A DNA stretch of 64,000 nucleotides, taken from Enoplosus armatus (lineage: Eukaryota; Chordata; Actinopteri; Centrarchiformes; Enoplosidae). Position 1 is the stretch's first letter; every line of letters begins with the position of its first letter. Below the pieces are notes generated by a model. It did no database searches. It was given only the letters and a program-made list of their open reading frames with translations, and was not told where the DNA came from. The stretch spans positions 25,201,001 to 25,265,000 of the forward strand of contig NC_092186.1 in the NCBI RefSeq assembly GCF_043641665.1, in the 5' to 3' direction. Shown here piece after piece: positions 22,030-34,500 of this stretch. The position numbers and the translations under genes were made by a program.

Positions 22030-22071
22030 AATTAACGTTAGCTGGCCGGCTGGCTAGCCAGCTAGTTAATT
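22030..22071. other. Inverted repeat with bulge around a 14-bp palindrome
   Basis: AATTAACgtTAGCTGG (22,030-22,045) pairs with CCAGCTAGTTAATT (22,058-22,071), leaving only a two-base bulge. The middle overlaps the perfect palindrome GCTGGCTAGCCAGC (22,049-22,062). It could extrude as a cruciform or fold as a hairpin in RNA. Confidence 0.75.
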
Positions 22072-24031
22072 CACTCAAGGGAAACTAACTCCCTTTCATC
22101 ATGATGGATGGCCACTGTTCAACGTAAGCCCGACCGCAGAAGCGCTATTCATCAGATGATGCCTGGGGATGAATGGCACTGAACTGCGAGCAGCCGACTA
22201 ATAAAAATCTCTAGTTACCTGAATGACGCTTCGCATGGACTCAGCTGCCTGTCCGGTTTCCTCCAGTTGTCGGCATAATCAAGGAACCACCGCGTTGAGT
22301 AAGGTTTTTGCAGCAACAACAAGACCACCAGATCAGAACAAAAGTAAGGAAGTCAGAAAGCAGACCAGCAGGGTCGATCGAACTCAGGACTCTTAACAAA
22401 CACACTGTGAAAATGGCCTTACAAGTGAGCTTCAGAGTCCCTATAACGTCCTCCATCCTCGTGACCTGGGACAGTTTTTTTTTTTTTTTTTGTATAGGCG
22501 AACTATCTATTACTGTCTCCCGTAGCCAGAAACAAGAGAGCAGAGTTGGTCCGGCCCCCGCAGGTGTGAGGCTCCACAGAGAATTAATTAGAAAAGATGG
22601 AAAAGGTGGCTGAAGAAGAGCATAGGGTATGAAGTCTGTATTCTGGTTCAGAGCTGTTAGCGCGGCTGTAAGTGGTGCACAAGTTCAAAGCAACATTTTA
22701 CAAGTTCACAAAGTTCATACCGAGTTCTTCCTCTTTGTCGAAGGAGCACCTCGGTGTTGACAGCGGCGCAGATGCTCCTGTTCACGAGTCAAGAAGTCCC
22801 AGAGACGTGGCATAATGAGGGATTCTATCGTCGGTGAGTTGGGAGTCTCTGTCACGGAGCGGTGAAGGTATATACACGCATTAAAACTGTGCCTTGATAT
22901 TTCTCCTCTGTCTGAAAGGAACTTAGGTGTGTTAAAAGTTGGAGTAAAGCGATGCTTTGAGACGCCACTGTCAACTTCTGTTGGTGCGCTATTAGACTAG
23001 AGCGCATCATAATTGTATATCCCACGAACGTTATAGATATGGCGGGGGTTTTTTTTTTTTGCAGCCTTCAACATTTCAGAGGACCCGAGAAAGCGATAGC
23101 TACTTAGCCTAGCTTGCTAACATTCAAATGAAAACCTTAAAAAAGGAGTGCTGTGAGTCATCAATATCTTTTCTTTATCTATGTGTTGGAGGAGGATCAA
23201 TTGGCTGTTTGCTATTTTCAGGTGGCCAACAATACAGCACTAATTAATGATGAGGCGATCTCAGTAAGGGAGAGCACCGACATGAGGGTAACTTGATGGG
23301 CAAGGTCGTTAGAAAGTAGCATTTGGCACACCGCCCCTCTCAGACGAACGTATTAATAACAAACAGCGTGACTTCCGATACCAAACGAATCCGCAGGTAG
23401 CTTGGTTTGACCTTAAAGTGGATTTCCTGCTTTTTCGTTAGAATAATTAATTCCTGAATCAAGCGCGGTTGTTGATTGTCTGCCCTGGACTTTTCATTTC
23501 TTTCCCTTTCTTCTTTAATGTTTCCCATTAACATATAAGGCTTAATGGGAACGGCGATTAAAAGAAAAGACACAAAGCGGCACATTTGGTGGGAACACTG
23601 CCTAGAGGTTGAAATTAACAATCCGTGTTTCTCGAGGCATCCAGTGTCATTAGGATCTGTTGGTCTTCACGTGTGTGAAAAGGTCACAAACTGATCTATC
23701 TATCCATCTCATTCGTTCATAGGGGAGGGAGGTCAATTCCCCTTAATGTTTGCTCGTGGTAGCAATTATCTCATTTATTGTCGAGACTCAAATCCTGCCT
23801 GAGCTTTTACGGCTCTTAAATCACCGCGCAAATGACGAGCACCAAGTACTGTTTCCTGTTCGGATGTGAGCCAAAAATAGGGAAAGTCTCACAAAAGACA
23901 GCACTGTAAAGAATATGATTAGTTGATTGCGGAAGGAAGCACCCTGAAGGATCTGGATAAGAGCTGTCAAACGGAAGGCTGAGTGGTGCTCAGAACCAAA
24001 AAAGCAGCACGCCAAATAACTGTTAAGCTAA

Positions 24032-24102
24032 TCTCCTCCTCCTCCTCCTCCTTATACCCCTCTTCCTCCTTCTCCTCCTCCTCTTCCTCCTTCTCCTCCT
24101 CT
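24032..24102. repeat. Polypyrimidine CTC/CTT tract
   Basis: About 70 bases made almost entirely of CTC and CTT triplets on the + strand, a homopurine-homopyrimidine stretch able to form triplex DNA. Confidence 0.9.
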
Positions 24103-25009
24103 GCCACATTTACCCCCACAAATCTGGATCTACTACTACTTTAAACAAGATGCAGAGAGAATAAAAGCGAGGAATTAAGGCGGCAAAGGGTGGAAAGTTA
24201 CTGGTCGAGGAGGACTCAAAGTGTAAAATATTGCATGCACACACGCTCACGCATGCTTGCACACATGCACGCCCCCACCCACACACACACACAGGGAGCT
24301 AATGAAAGGCAAGCGTCTTCACAGCTAGCCTAAGCAGCCTGTAGGAATGGGAACTAGACAGACGGAGAAAGAGGGCAAGGAAAAAGAGAACAAGAGGTTC
24401 TGGATATTGGATCGGGGGCAAAAGAGGACAATTCTGACAAGATGTGGAGAGGGTGCTGATATGTCAGCTTTTATTTCCTTCCTCCTCCTGCAGCTCTCTC
24501 TGTCAGAACAGGACTCGTCTGCGAGGAGGGGGGATAGGAAGGAGGGGGGAGCCCAGTGAGGGGAACATAAGCCCTCCAGCGATCACCAGAAGCCGCTGAC
24601 ACTCATCAGTCTAAGAGCCCTCCAGCAATGGCATGGCATCATCTTAGCAGTGACCTTGATTGATTGGTGCCAAAGACCTCCCATCCTTTCCAAACGAGCC
24701 CTAATGAGTTTTAATGCCTGGCTTCTAATAGATATGGTTTAACTGGCATGAATATTGCCATATTGGGTCGGGGTTTTTTTTTAAATTCATTTATCTGTTT
24801 AGGACTTGTTAAAGTGGTATTAAGTCATACGTGACCTCTGTAGGACCAGAACGTGTCTCTTCCTTCACAAGGAATCATCCTCTGGAGCTTTGGTAGCCCG
24901 CAAGAGAGATGAACAACCCTGTGAACAACATGGCGCACTGCAGGGCCATTATTTTCTATTAGCTTTCCTTCCTTGGTTTTTCCACCAGGTTTTGCGGCCA
25001 AGGTGAGCT

Positions 25010-25815
25010 TTGACCCCCGAAACTCGACAACTGACGAATGGATTACATTTGTGTACAGACATTCATGGTCCAGAGAGGATGGCACCTTCTGACTTCGGTG
25101 ATCCCCTGATGTTTCCTCGAGCGCCACCATTGGATCAAAATGTTTATTTGTTCAGTACTTTTGGTTTATGGCCAAATACCTGCAAAACTAATGGCATTCC
25201 CTTCGGCGTCAGCTGTGCTTTGTTTGTACTTACTTTTGTGCTACTTGGCATGTGTTAGCGGGCTGACACACTCAACTAAGATGGTGAACAAGGTAAACGT
25301 TATACCTGCTAAAGATCTGCATATTAGCATTGTTATTGCAGGGTGGCATGGGGGACTATAACCTTGGGAAATAAAAGGAGAAAAAAAAGCAGGCTGGTTG
25401 GTCATTCGAGTGGAATCCAGTTAAAACACCTTTTGAGTAGACGCATCGATGCCTCTCAAGTGGAGCTGCACGTGTTCGGGGATGAAACTTGACAGTGGTG
25501 CAGTGGTTAGCACTGCCGCACGGGAGGTAGAGCAGGGTAGTGTCCTGCCCAAGTGTCTTTGAGCAAGACGCTGAACCCTACGTCGCTACGGCGACCCAGC
25601 TGCCGTGCAAGGCGCCGGGCATCCATCGGGGTGTGAATGTGTGAGTGAATGGGCGAACGAGACCAGATCTGCAAAGCGCTTTGGGGAGCGTGAAAGTTGA
25701 AAAGCGCTATATAAGTGAAGTCCATTTACCATTTATTGTGAGCATGTTAGCATTTAGTGTTTAAGTACAGCCTCACAGGGCTGCTAGCATGGCTGCAACC
25801 TCTTAGTCTTGTTTA
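25010..25815 (+). repeat. Dispersed teleost repeat (family 1), interrupted copy
   Basis: Plus-strand copy with the landmarks GACATTCATGGTCCAGAG, GATCCCCTGATGTTTCCTC, GCGCCACCATTGGATCAAAA, AAATACCTGCAAAACTAATG, GCGTCAGCTGTGCTTTGT, AACTAAGATGGTGAACAAGG and, after an interruption, GAGCATGTTAGCATTTAG and GTACAGCCTCACAGGGCTGC. The interruption (25,339-25,738) is a separate inserted element, so this copy predates it. Confidence 0.75.
25339..25738 (+). mobile_element. SINE-like element inserted inside the family 1 repeat
   Basis: The insertion splits the host repeat at TTATTG, present on both sides (25,333-25,338 and 25,733-25,738), consistent with a six-base target-site duplication. It ends with AAAGCGCTATATAAGTGAAG and TCCATTTACCATT, a terminus I recognise from many fish repeats, and holds GTGCAGTGGTTAGCACTG (A-box-like) near 25,497. 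The segment CAAGTGTCTTTGAGCAAGAC recurs at about 56,555. The first 150 bases may be a different sequence carried in. Confidence 0.65.
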
Positions 25816-28800
25816 CATTCCAATGCAGTGCCTAGCATCCTAATGAACTGCTTTTGCTTTTAATAATTAAGAAAGAATTAGCTTTAGTTATCGTCTTATT
25901 TGCACTCTCTACCACTGGCGTAAACGATGAGTACGATATTTAATCTAAAACAAAAATACTTGATAGTTGGGGCTTGTGTGCTGTTTAAGGTGTTTCCCTG
26001 CCCAGTCTAGCTTAGCCACCATGACGATGGGTAGAATCACCTGGTAAGTGAATTGAATGGGCAGAGAGCTTCTTTTAAAAGTAAAAACAACAAGTATGGT
26101 GAAGAGAGTTGAGCTCTGAATGCCAGAAATTCTAACAACTGCTATCATCCCTGTCACACACACCTGGAGATATTACTGTCATTTTGTGCGATGGTGCAGT
26201 GAAAACCTTCCTTGTTTCCAATTTTAAATGTCACAGGGTTGGGTTCAGCGCTGACAGCCATAGGTCCACTTGGCTCAAATGTGAAGTGTTGATCGGAAGC
26301 AGCTCCTTGTGAGCTTAACAGTGCCTTTAATGTATTGATATTCAGTGACATTTGAATTCCTCCGTTTTTTTTTCACCACATTCATCGGAGTTGATTCCTA
26401 CAGGCACTGCGACATAATGTTACCATATTTCTTGATTTGCTTGGCTGTCCACAGTAAGTAATTAGCCTGAGTCATTAGTGTGACAGTGTTTCCATTGGAA
26501 AGTGAGATCCCCTATTTATGCACGTCATAAGAAAATATTTACGTTATTCAGCAGGGCTGCCAAAGACAGTGCTATACCAGACTCCATGATGAAAAAAGGT
26601 TATTTTTCATTTTTCATCTCATTGACAGTGGAAAAACAGGATTTTGCCCCTGTGACAAATTGGTTCTACTATATGAATCATATCTTTTCTGGTATTGATC
26701 ATAGCAACGATGTCCAGACATCCAGAGGTGTCCATCATATTATAGATTCTGGTCAGAGTTGGGAGGATAAAGCATGTTTTTTTTTTTCCTCCACATTCCT
26801 GTAGGTGAATACTGCACCCTGTGAAATCCTGGATCTTTACAATATCTCTCAGTGTCAGGAAATGTTACCCCATGGTTGAGTGAACAAAATGTCAGGGGCT
26901 TAGCTGTAAAGCAACAACGCAGAACCTTATATGATTCTGTGGACCAAGTTATATCTTCACTGCAAGCATGTCAATAGATAGCTGTTGTCAGCTCCAGCTA
27001 TAATCTATTGACTGCTTGTGCTGCCAGTGCTATTACTAATTCTGCTACATCTAGCTGCTGCTGTATAGAAACAATAAAGAGCCTAAAGATGATTCAAAAC
27101 ATATGGGGACAAAATATTTAGCAATCAAGCCCACATTCCAATCAAAGCACTCATCATCCAATTAGATGGAAAGCGGCAGATGGCCGCATGGCAAGGACAG
27201 CTGGTTTTGAGGTTTTTCGCAGTTTGTCTGTCCATCAGCCCGTCAATCATGGGCTGTTCTTCGTGCGGCTCTCACGAGTCTCGAGCCTGAGACTGCCAAA
27301 ATTGTCAGGGATGTGTCATGGGCACCCTGCATCACAGAGATGAGGAGTGGTGTTACAGGTGTACGATGAAGCAAGAGCTCCATCTAGTGTCGCAGGGGTT
27401 ATTCATTATGACAGGCTGTCGTGCTTCTGGACCAGAGTCCTTCCTTAAAAAAAACGTCAGAGGGATGATTACAGCATGGTGTTTGAACACTGTGTTCTCA
27501 GTCTTACCACTGGAATGCACTCAAAAAGATGTGCATTTGGATGTTTACCAATTCAATCCAGTATATTGGAATGAAATGCACTCTTAAATAAGGACTTACT
27601 TTATTACTAAGACAGTCCTGTGCTGGTGTGCAACTTACTGTGTCATGCATTTAATGTTTTATTTGGTGGAATATAGTGAAACGTAGTCTATGATGTGTGA
27701 ATGCATAGTGTTTGGTTTAAAATAGGGTGCAAGGTAAGGGTCACTGCGCATCACTTGGCTTCTGGTAATTGAACCACGTACATACTCAAACTCTAATCAT
27801 AACAACATTTCATGACTGCATTTTAGTTAACATTATACTCATTTGGTAGACTATTTGTAAATAAATTGGTGTGGAGACGTACAGCCATGAATAGGCAAAT
27901 GACAACTACATCAAAAGTCTAAGTGAAGTGGTGCCATATGTGAATTCTAGTACTTTAAAGAAAAGAAAAAAAGAGCATGTAAGTGGATTATACGGTGTTT
28001 GTCTTCATTGTCTGAACCAGACTTGCTTCAGCCACCGCATTATAATAAGTCATAAGTTATAAGTCATTGTCTAGTGAAATCAACAAGGGCCATAACGGAG
28101 GCTGGGGGGGGAAAAAAAAGAAAGAAAGGAAAACAAAAAAACGCATCGAACTTCCACGTCTTATCAGCTCGGCACAGTGGGAGTTCTGTTTCGCAGCCAA
28201 ACAACTGCACACATATGCTTATCTGAGCCTCGCCAACACCTCAATACACCCCACCCGCGCCCCCCCCCCCTCAAACACACCATGTGTTTCAGGTTCCTGA
28301 CGGCAGCAGCCTCATATAATTTGCCAGCGAGGAAGGGGGGAAAAAAAAAAAAAAAAAAAAGGGAGGGATTGTGGGAAGAAGGGTTTGGTCTGTGTGAAGG
28401 AATCAATGCATCTGGGTTGGCTTTCAACACTGTGTCAGATGCTGCAATTCAGAAGTTGCGATGAAGAAAGGATGACTGGGTTAATTGAAATATTAGCCGT
28501 GGCCACAGGCGGGTGATTGAATAACCCAAGTGCAACGCTGTCGAGGACAAAATATGTAGTAAAGGATTTCCCTTCGACAAAGGTGAAAGTCTTTGCCGTG
28601 CTGTTGCAGTTAGGTTGTTTGGAGAGGGTTGATTGCGGGGAACAAACTCCTTGTTTCACAGCAGGGTCAACCAGGGCATTTCAGAGCTTACCCGACAAAG
28701 CGCCAATCTCGGCACCCCAAGTTCAACCCCAAAATCAAATTCCACACGGAAGGATTTTAATTTCCCCCCCCCCCCCCCCCCCGAGCTGGTGCGAGTGACA

Positions 28801-30900
28801 CATAGCAACGCGGTGCCATGAGCCTTTTTAGATGTCCTTCGCCATGCTGAGCTCCATTTGGCCCTGCTGCGCACAGCAGGCACTTTCAGACATTTACCTG
28901 CCATTGCCTCCCACAGTCCCCCGCTCCGTTCGAGCTGTCATAATCTCATCTATCTTTGTCCGCGAACTTGCAGATGGAAAGGAAGGGGAAATGGGAGGCA
29001 GACGCCTTTTGATCATCACTTCGGCCTCAGTAGAGGCTGGAGAATATTACAGAGGAAGGGAAAAGAACGCGAGGTAGTCTGGCTCCTCAAAATGCGAAAC
29101 CGAGGTCCGTCTCCGTCTGCTGTAAATTAATAGGAATGAGACTGCAGGTCAGAGATGATTAAGAGCGTAATGAGTTCCGGAGAGTAGGACGAGGGTTGGC
29201 ACAGCATCTTGCAGTCGCGCCGTGTCAATGTTATTTTCATTTGTTGTCATTTATTTTGATGATGTCTTGGGAAAGAGAGCTGTTTGGTAATACTGTTAAA
29301 TACATATGTCGACTTGTAAGGCACAGTTGAAACTGATGTATACTGCCAGACGACTACTACCGTTATTGCAGGGTACAGGAACGTTGGCATAGCGGAAGAC
29401 ATCAAGAAGAAATCAAGAGTTTGAATATGTTTTTTTTTTTTTCTTCCAAAGCTACAATAAAGCAGGTTGAAAAAAAAAAAAAACATTTTCCCAACTATAC
29501 ATGGTGCAAGTAGCAACATAAGCAATCCAAAAAAGTGTATGAAAGATCATGCTACAGTTCAGGAAGTGAGTGCATTGAGAAACAAGTGAGGCACTTCTCC
29601 GGGTTATATGAAGTTACGCATTAGATCGCTTTGGAGAAAGGAAAAAAAAAAAAAAGAAGATGATCAGAGTAAGACGAGTCAGACTCAGGTAACAATCAAC
29701 AGACACTTCAAACAGTCACAAATACAAGGACAAAGTCCCTCAGAGGAATAGCTGTAAGTCGAACTTCAGCGTTTTGCCGTAGTTAAGGTGCCCGGTCTTC
29801 CCCAGTTGGGACTAAAGCCAACCTATATCCAAACACCGTCTCCTACAAAAACTCGGGTTTACTAACTGTTTATATGAGAGAAGCATAATGCCGTCCGAAT
29901 CATTCCACACACAGAAAAGCTGCACTCCCCATCACTGGAAGAAAAAAAAACAAACATTGCGATCGAACAACAATGGAAGCGGCAGTTTTCCATCAAAATG
30001 CAACTAACGCATCAGCGGGATACAAAGACAGCTTCTGGGTCACAGGGTTATCCTATCCTGTGATCTGGTGCCATTAGCTCTGAGTCGGACTACGGGTGTT
30101 AAATACCTCCGCGACACCGACGCGGCGGCTGTTTGCGTGACTGAAAACGCAGGCGTGCCCGGCGCCTTGTACATGAAAGTGACGACCATCTGACCTTTCC
30201 TATCGCTGGTCCTACAACATGTGCTGATGACTGCCCCGAAGGGAACATTACTCAGTAGAACGGAATGGAGCAAAATATTAGTAGAAACTGTATCACGGTT
30301 GTGCTTTGACAGTGAAGAGGTCAAACTGAATTCTGCGTCTGCTCCCTTCAGCCATAGCCACCGAACACACGTACTCTTAAACCTCACAACATTAAACTAG
30401 AAGCGCCAAATACATGAATATGAGTAATATTTCAGTGGCCAGTGACCTTGATGTTGAGAATTAAGTCATGGACTGACAGTTTGAGCTGAGGCAGAGCTTT
30501 TCCGTTGACACCCCGCTGGTGAGTCATAATTCGCCGTTGGATATTTTAAATTACAGACTGCAGTAATTCTCTCGTCTCGGGAATGATTGCCTTGCTTATT
30601 TCTTTCCCTGAGTATTTAGAATTCGCTGCCAAGCCGCCCAAAGTTACAGACTTGTTATTTATGACAGTCACAAAGACAAAGCGCCGGACGTTAAGATTAT
30701 CTGATTATTATTGTTCATTCTTTTATTTTTAGCAGCCTGAAGAAGATGCTTTTTTTTTGTCTTTTTGTAAAATTGCAGGGTTTTTTTTTATTATTATTTC
30801 TTATTTCTTGGATCAAAACAGTGTTGAAACATTATATATACATTATACTCGCATTGTTTTGGACTCCACTGGCTAATGATGGCAGAAGCTGAACAGGAAC
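25816..30900. other. Intergenic, no gene seen
   Basis: No exon-like sequence can be supported. It includes G6A20G3 (28,335-28,363), poly-C 28,764-28,782 and several poly-A/T runs near 29,430-29,660. The region is upstream of the SLC19-type gene and could contain regulatory DNA that I cannot identify. Confidence 0.5.
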
Positions 30901-30928
30901 ACGGTATGTACACACTGTTTGTGTCTGA

Positions 30929-30968
30929 GTGTGTGTGTGTGTGTGTGTATGGGGGGGGGGGGGGGGGG
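30929..30968. repeat. (GT)n followed by 18-base poly(dG)
   Basis: About 20 bases of GT, then AT, then 18 guanines (30,951-30,968), some 380 bases upstream of the start codon of the SLC19-type gene. A compound Z-DNA/G-quadruplex-prone tract near a promoter. Confidence 0.9.
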
Positions 30969-31278
30969 CAGCATGGTGCACACCTGCACTAAGACACACA
31001 CACACACACTCATTCCTCTGCACTTCTTCCACCCCATACTCAATATCTGCAGGAATGAGGGTGTTTTGTATAAAGACAGAGGAGGAGACAGTATTTATTA
31101 TAACCTGCTGGAGCCCCAGGGGCTCGCCACCTCATATTTCATCTTAATGTGTCTTCACTCACAGCCTCACGCAGGGAAACTTCAGAGGAGGGGAACAACA
31201 ATGGCAAAGCAGGTGACTCGGTGTTCACAGTCAGGCTCACCTTGGCCCTTATCTGGGGCTTCCATATCTCAACAGATT

Positions 31279-31346
31279 AAACTAAATTAGACTGCGCTCT
31301 CGCCGGACGCGGGGCGAGACGTCCCCGGGGAGCCCGGAGAGGAACG
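31279..31346 (+). promoter_or_regulatory. GC-rich 5' leader of the SLC19-type gene
   Basis: After an in-frame stop (TAA, 31,278-31,280) there is no in-frame ATG before 31,347. The last 55 bases are strongly GC- and CpG-rich, unlike the AT-rich flank. They probably belong to the 5' UTR or a small CpG island. The start ATG has a strong context (A at -3, G at +4). No TATA box stands out, and an upstream noncoding exon (present in human SLC19A3) cannot be excluded. Confidence 0.45.
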
Positions 31347-31538
31347 ATGGCTTTTTGCTGGAGCGGGGAGTGTGGCAGCAGGCCTTGCCGGGCAGACCAT
31401 CGCGGGCCCTGCCGCGCTGGTTGGGTGGGCCCCACTGTGCTGCTCTGCGTCTATGGCTTCTGCTCCATGATGAGGCCCATAGAGCCCTTCTTGACGGAGT
31501 TCCTCACGGGAACTTACAAGAATCTCACCACCGAGCAG
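31347..31538 (+). CDS. slc19a3: slc19a3-like coding exon 1
   Basis: Codes residues 1-64: an N-terminal extension rich in Cys and Arg, helix 1 (about 28-48) and the KNLT glycosylation motif. The donor is CAG|GTGAGC, phase 0. The exon is CpG-rich compared with its surroundings. Confidence 0.9.
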
Positions 31539-34500
31539 GTGAGCTACTGATCTATGAAATGAGATATGTAGCCAGCGGTACAGTGATGGAAGCCCTAGGT
31601 TATTAGATTTGTTTTGATACACGTAATATGAATAATGCAAATATGAATATAAAGCATACATAACCAAATAATGGATGTATAAAAGAATGTACATCCAAAA
31701 TGTACACATGAATATATTTGTTCAACAGTAACCAGTTGCTTCAATGTAATACGTTATTAATGAATATGTATGTAAATGTCAATAGAATCATAAACCATTA
31801 TGAATATGCTTATATTATGTATTATATAATATATTACTGTAAACTGTCAGTTTAAATTAGAGATGATATTTTGAATAACACTGCTCAACGATTTTTTACA
31901 AGTAGCCTACTATGTCATGTTCATGCTATGTCATGCTATGTCATATGTGGGGGTGGGGGGGGGGGGGTTCAAAAGTACAATAGTAAACCAGGAGTTTAAT
32001 ATATATTGTCCATCTCTTCTCCTGGAGTAAAGTTTGGTACAGACTGGGGGGAGAACAGGAGAGCCTTGACAGTCACCCGCCTCACATGGAGGCATTAAGG
32101 AGAAAAAAAACTAAATGGGGGTCCTTCACACCTCCGCAATGACAATCACTTTGCGATGCACACGGCAGGACGAGAGCCGCTTTGTTCCCCACAAATTCTG
32201 GCAGGCACACTCGAGGCGCACTCATTTGATGCTCAGCCATGTGCGATGCAAATTACCTTTTCAACGTCTGGTCCTGAGTGGCTTCTGAGATGTTATACGT
32301 TAAGTCGTAGAAATTAACTAAGCTTGTGAGCAAAGCACAGGACTCACAAATTCAATTTCCTGTTCCAACCACACCAACAGAGTACGTTTGACGCTACAGA
32401 GACTTAAAAAAAAAAGCCAAGATGCGCTACAAAGTGTATATTGTAGTTGTTTTTAGGGACTACTACCAACCTGATATATTCCTGTTTTCACTCACGGGGC
32501 AAAAGACATAAAGCCTGAACGCTTCCCAGCACAAAGTTTTGCCTTGCTTTCGTTCACAGAATGACTTCAGCTGCAGCCGTTGACCTGCTAGTAGCTAGTC
32601 CAGTTTCTCTCTTAATTGTAAGTTTTTTCCAACATGTCCGTCTCCATTTCAGTCTGTCTTCATGCCCACTCGCACCTTTTGCAGAAATGACAACCCTTAA
32701 GAGAAATGTTCCGTTAGCTGCTTCCAGCAACCGCTACAGCAGCTTCTGACTGAGTCCACGGAAAAAAGGATGTTGCTACTCATCGGTAAGGGCAAAACAG
32801 ACGGGAACACCAAAGTAATTCGGACCAATCCTCCAGGGACAGATGAATCAATATCAAACCATTATTTACAATTGCTGTTCTTAAGGTGACGGTCCTGCGG
32901 TTACCGCGGTAACAGTACAGTTACTCCACAGTGGAGGAGCAGCCGGTGCTTGTTTACTTGTCTGTTCGTAGTGCGGGCAAAACAAACTCATAATTAATAA
33001 AAAAAATGAATAATTCAGAGAGAAGTCAATATTCATTGCAACCGCAATTTGATTTCATGCTGGTTTTCCAACAGTAGGACGCGGTGAAGTTGCTTACCTT
33101 GTTGAGGAGTTGGGACGTGAGCAGCCTGTCGCCTCTTCTTGCTTCCTTACTCCCTCGCAAAACTGTTGAAGCATCCACTGACGCAGATTCACAGATACTC
33201 TTGCAGGTAGGGATCATTTTCTAAAAATATTAAATAATTAGGCCTCTTGTCTGCCTTCCTCCACGTCCAGGTGACCAGACAGGTGTATCCTGTGTGGACT
33301 TACTCCAGCCTGGTTCTCCTCGTCCCGGTCCTCCTGGTGACAGACTTCCTCAGGTACAAGCCTGTAATCATCCTCCAGGGGCTCACCTATGTCACGGCGT
33401 TTCTGCTGGTTCTTGTTGGCTCGGGGGTCCACTCGGCTCAGTTGGCCCTCTTCTGCTACAGCATTGCCACGGCAGCAGATGTAGCCTACTTCTCCTACAT
33501 TTACACCGTGGTGCAGCCCAGCTATTATCAGAGAGTGACCAGTTATGTCAGGGGGGCCATACTGCTAGGCTACGCCGTGGGCGCCCTGCTGGCACAGCTG
33601 CTTGTGTCTTTGGGCGGGGTGTCCTTGTATTGCTTAGCTTTTCTGACCCTCATCTCTGTGTCTGTGTCGCTAATCACCTCCTTTTTCCTGCCCATGCCAA
33701 AGGCTAGTTTATTTCTTAAGGGAACAGATTCTGCACAACAGGGAAGCTCAGGTGAGGACACTCACAACTCTGAAAGCCAGGGCTTCTCTATTTGGGTGGA
33801 GAGCGTGGCGGCCGGCAAGCAGGTTGGGAGGATGCTCAGGAGGCTCATACTGGACTGTAAGAAATGTTATTCCTCTGCGGCTGTGCTCTTCTTCTGCATA
33901 TGGGCAGCTGCAGGGAGATGCGGCTTTTACCAGGTTACGGGCTACGTCCAGCTCCTCTGGGTATATATGCAGCCCCATAACTTCACAGCCTACAACGGAG
34001 GGGTGGACGCCATCAGCACATTGTCAGGTAACTAATGCACCACAGATTTGTTTTTGCTTCCTCGATATGATTTCAATTCGTACAGTAATTTGGATCTTTT
34101 CCATCCAGCAGTAAATCTACATTTTTTTATATGAACAACGGGTCGAATGACTGCATGTAATATGGAAGAGGTCTCTGAAAGTGAGGAACCCACAACAAAT
34201 TATCACCCGACCCTGCAGTTCCCCTCAGCTTTATGGAGCGTTCTATCATATTTTTGCTACTTGTTCTGCCTGCCAAGCACCAAACAGTAGACAGACAAAG
34301 TTAGAACCGTTTGGTAAACGTAGTGGAGCATTGAGCAGCTAATCCACTACATTTTGAAGACAATATTGTACTTCTTACTCAGCTTCTTTAATTTTGACAG
34401 TTAGCGGTTATTTTTCACATACAAGACATATGAACATCCTGTAAAACATGATGCGCTGATTAAACTATCCACAAGTATGTAAAAGTAGTTCAAATTGGCG

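Larger units (their letters stand above)
17876..24990. other. Intergenic, repeat remnants, no gene seen
   Basis: No exon can be supported. Besides the repeats listed separately it holds poly-C 18,677-18,698, poly-T 19,703-19,720, a CTC/CTT polypyrimidine tract 24,032-24,102 and a degenerate CA-rich stretch 24,229-24,293. Confidence 0.55.

Noticed and set aside
30040..30387. 115-codon minus-strand frame
   Set aside because: No motif recognised, no splice context. May be repeat-derived but unsupported.
33247..33270. Upstream ATG in frame with the large transporter exon
   Set aside because: It lies in the intron before a good CAG acceptor, and exon 1 supplies the conserved helix 1 in phase.
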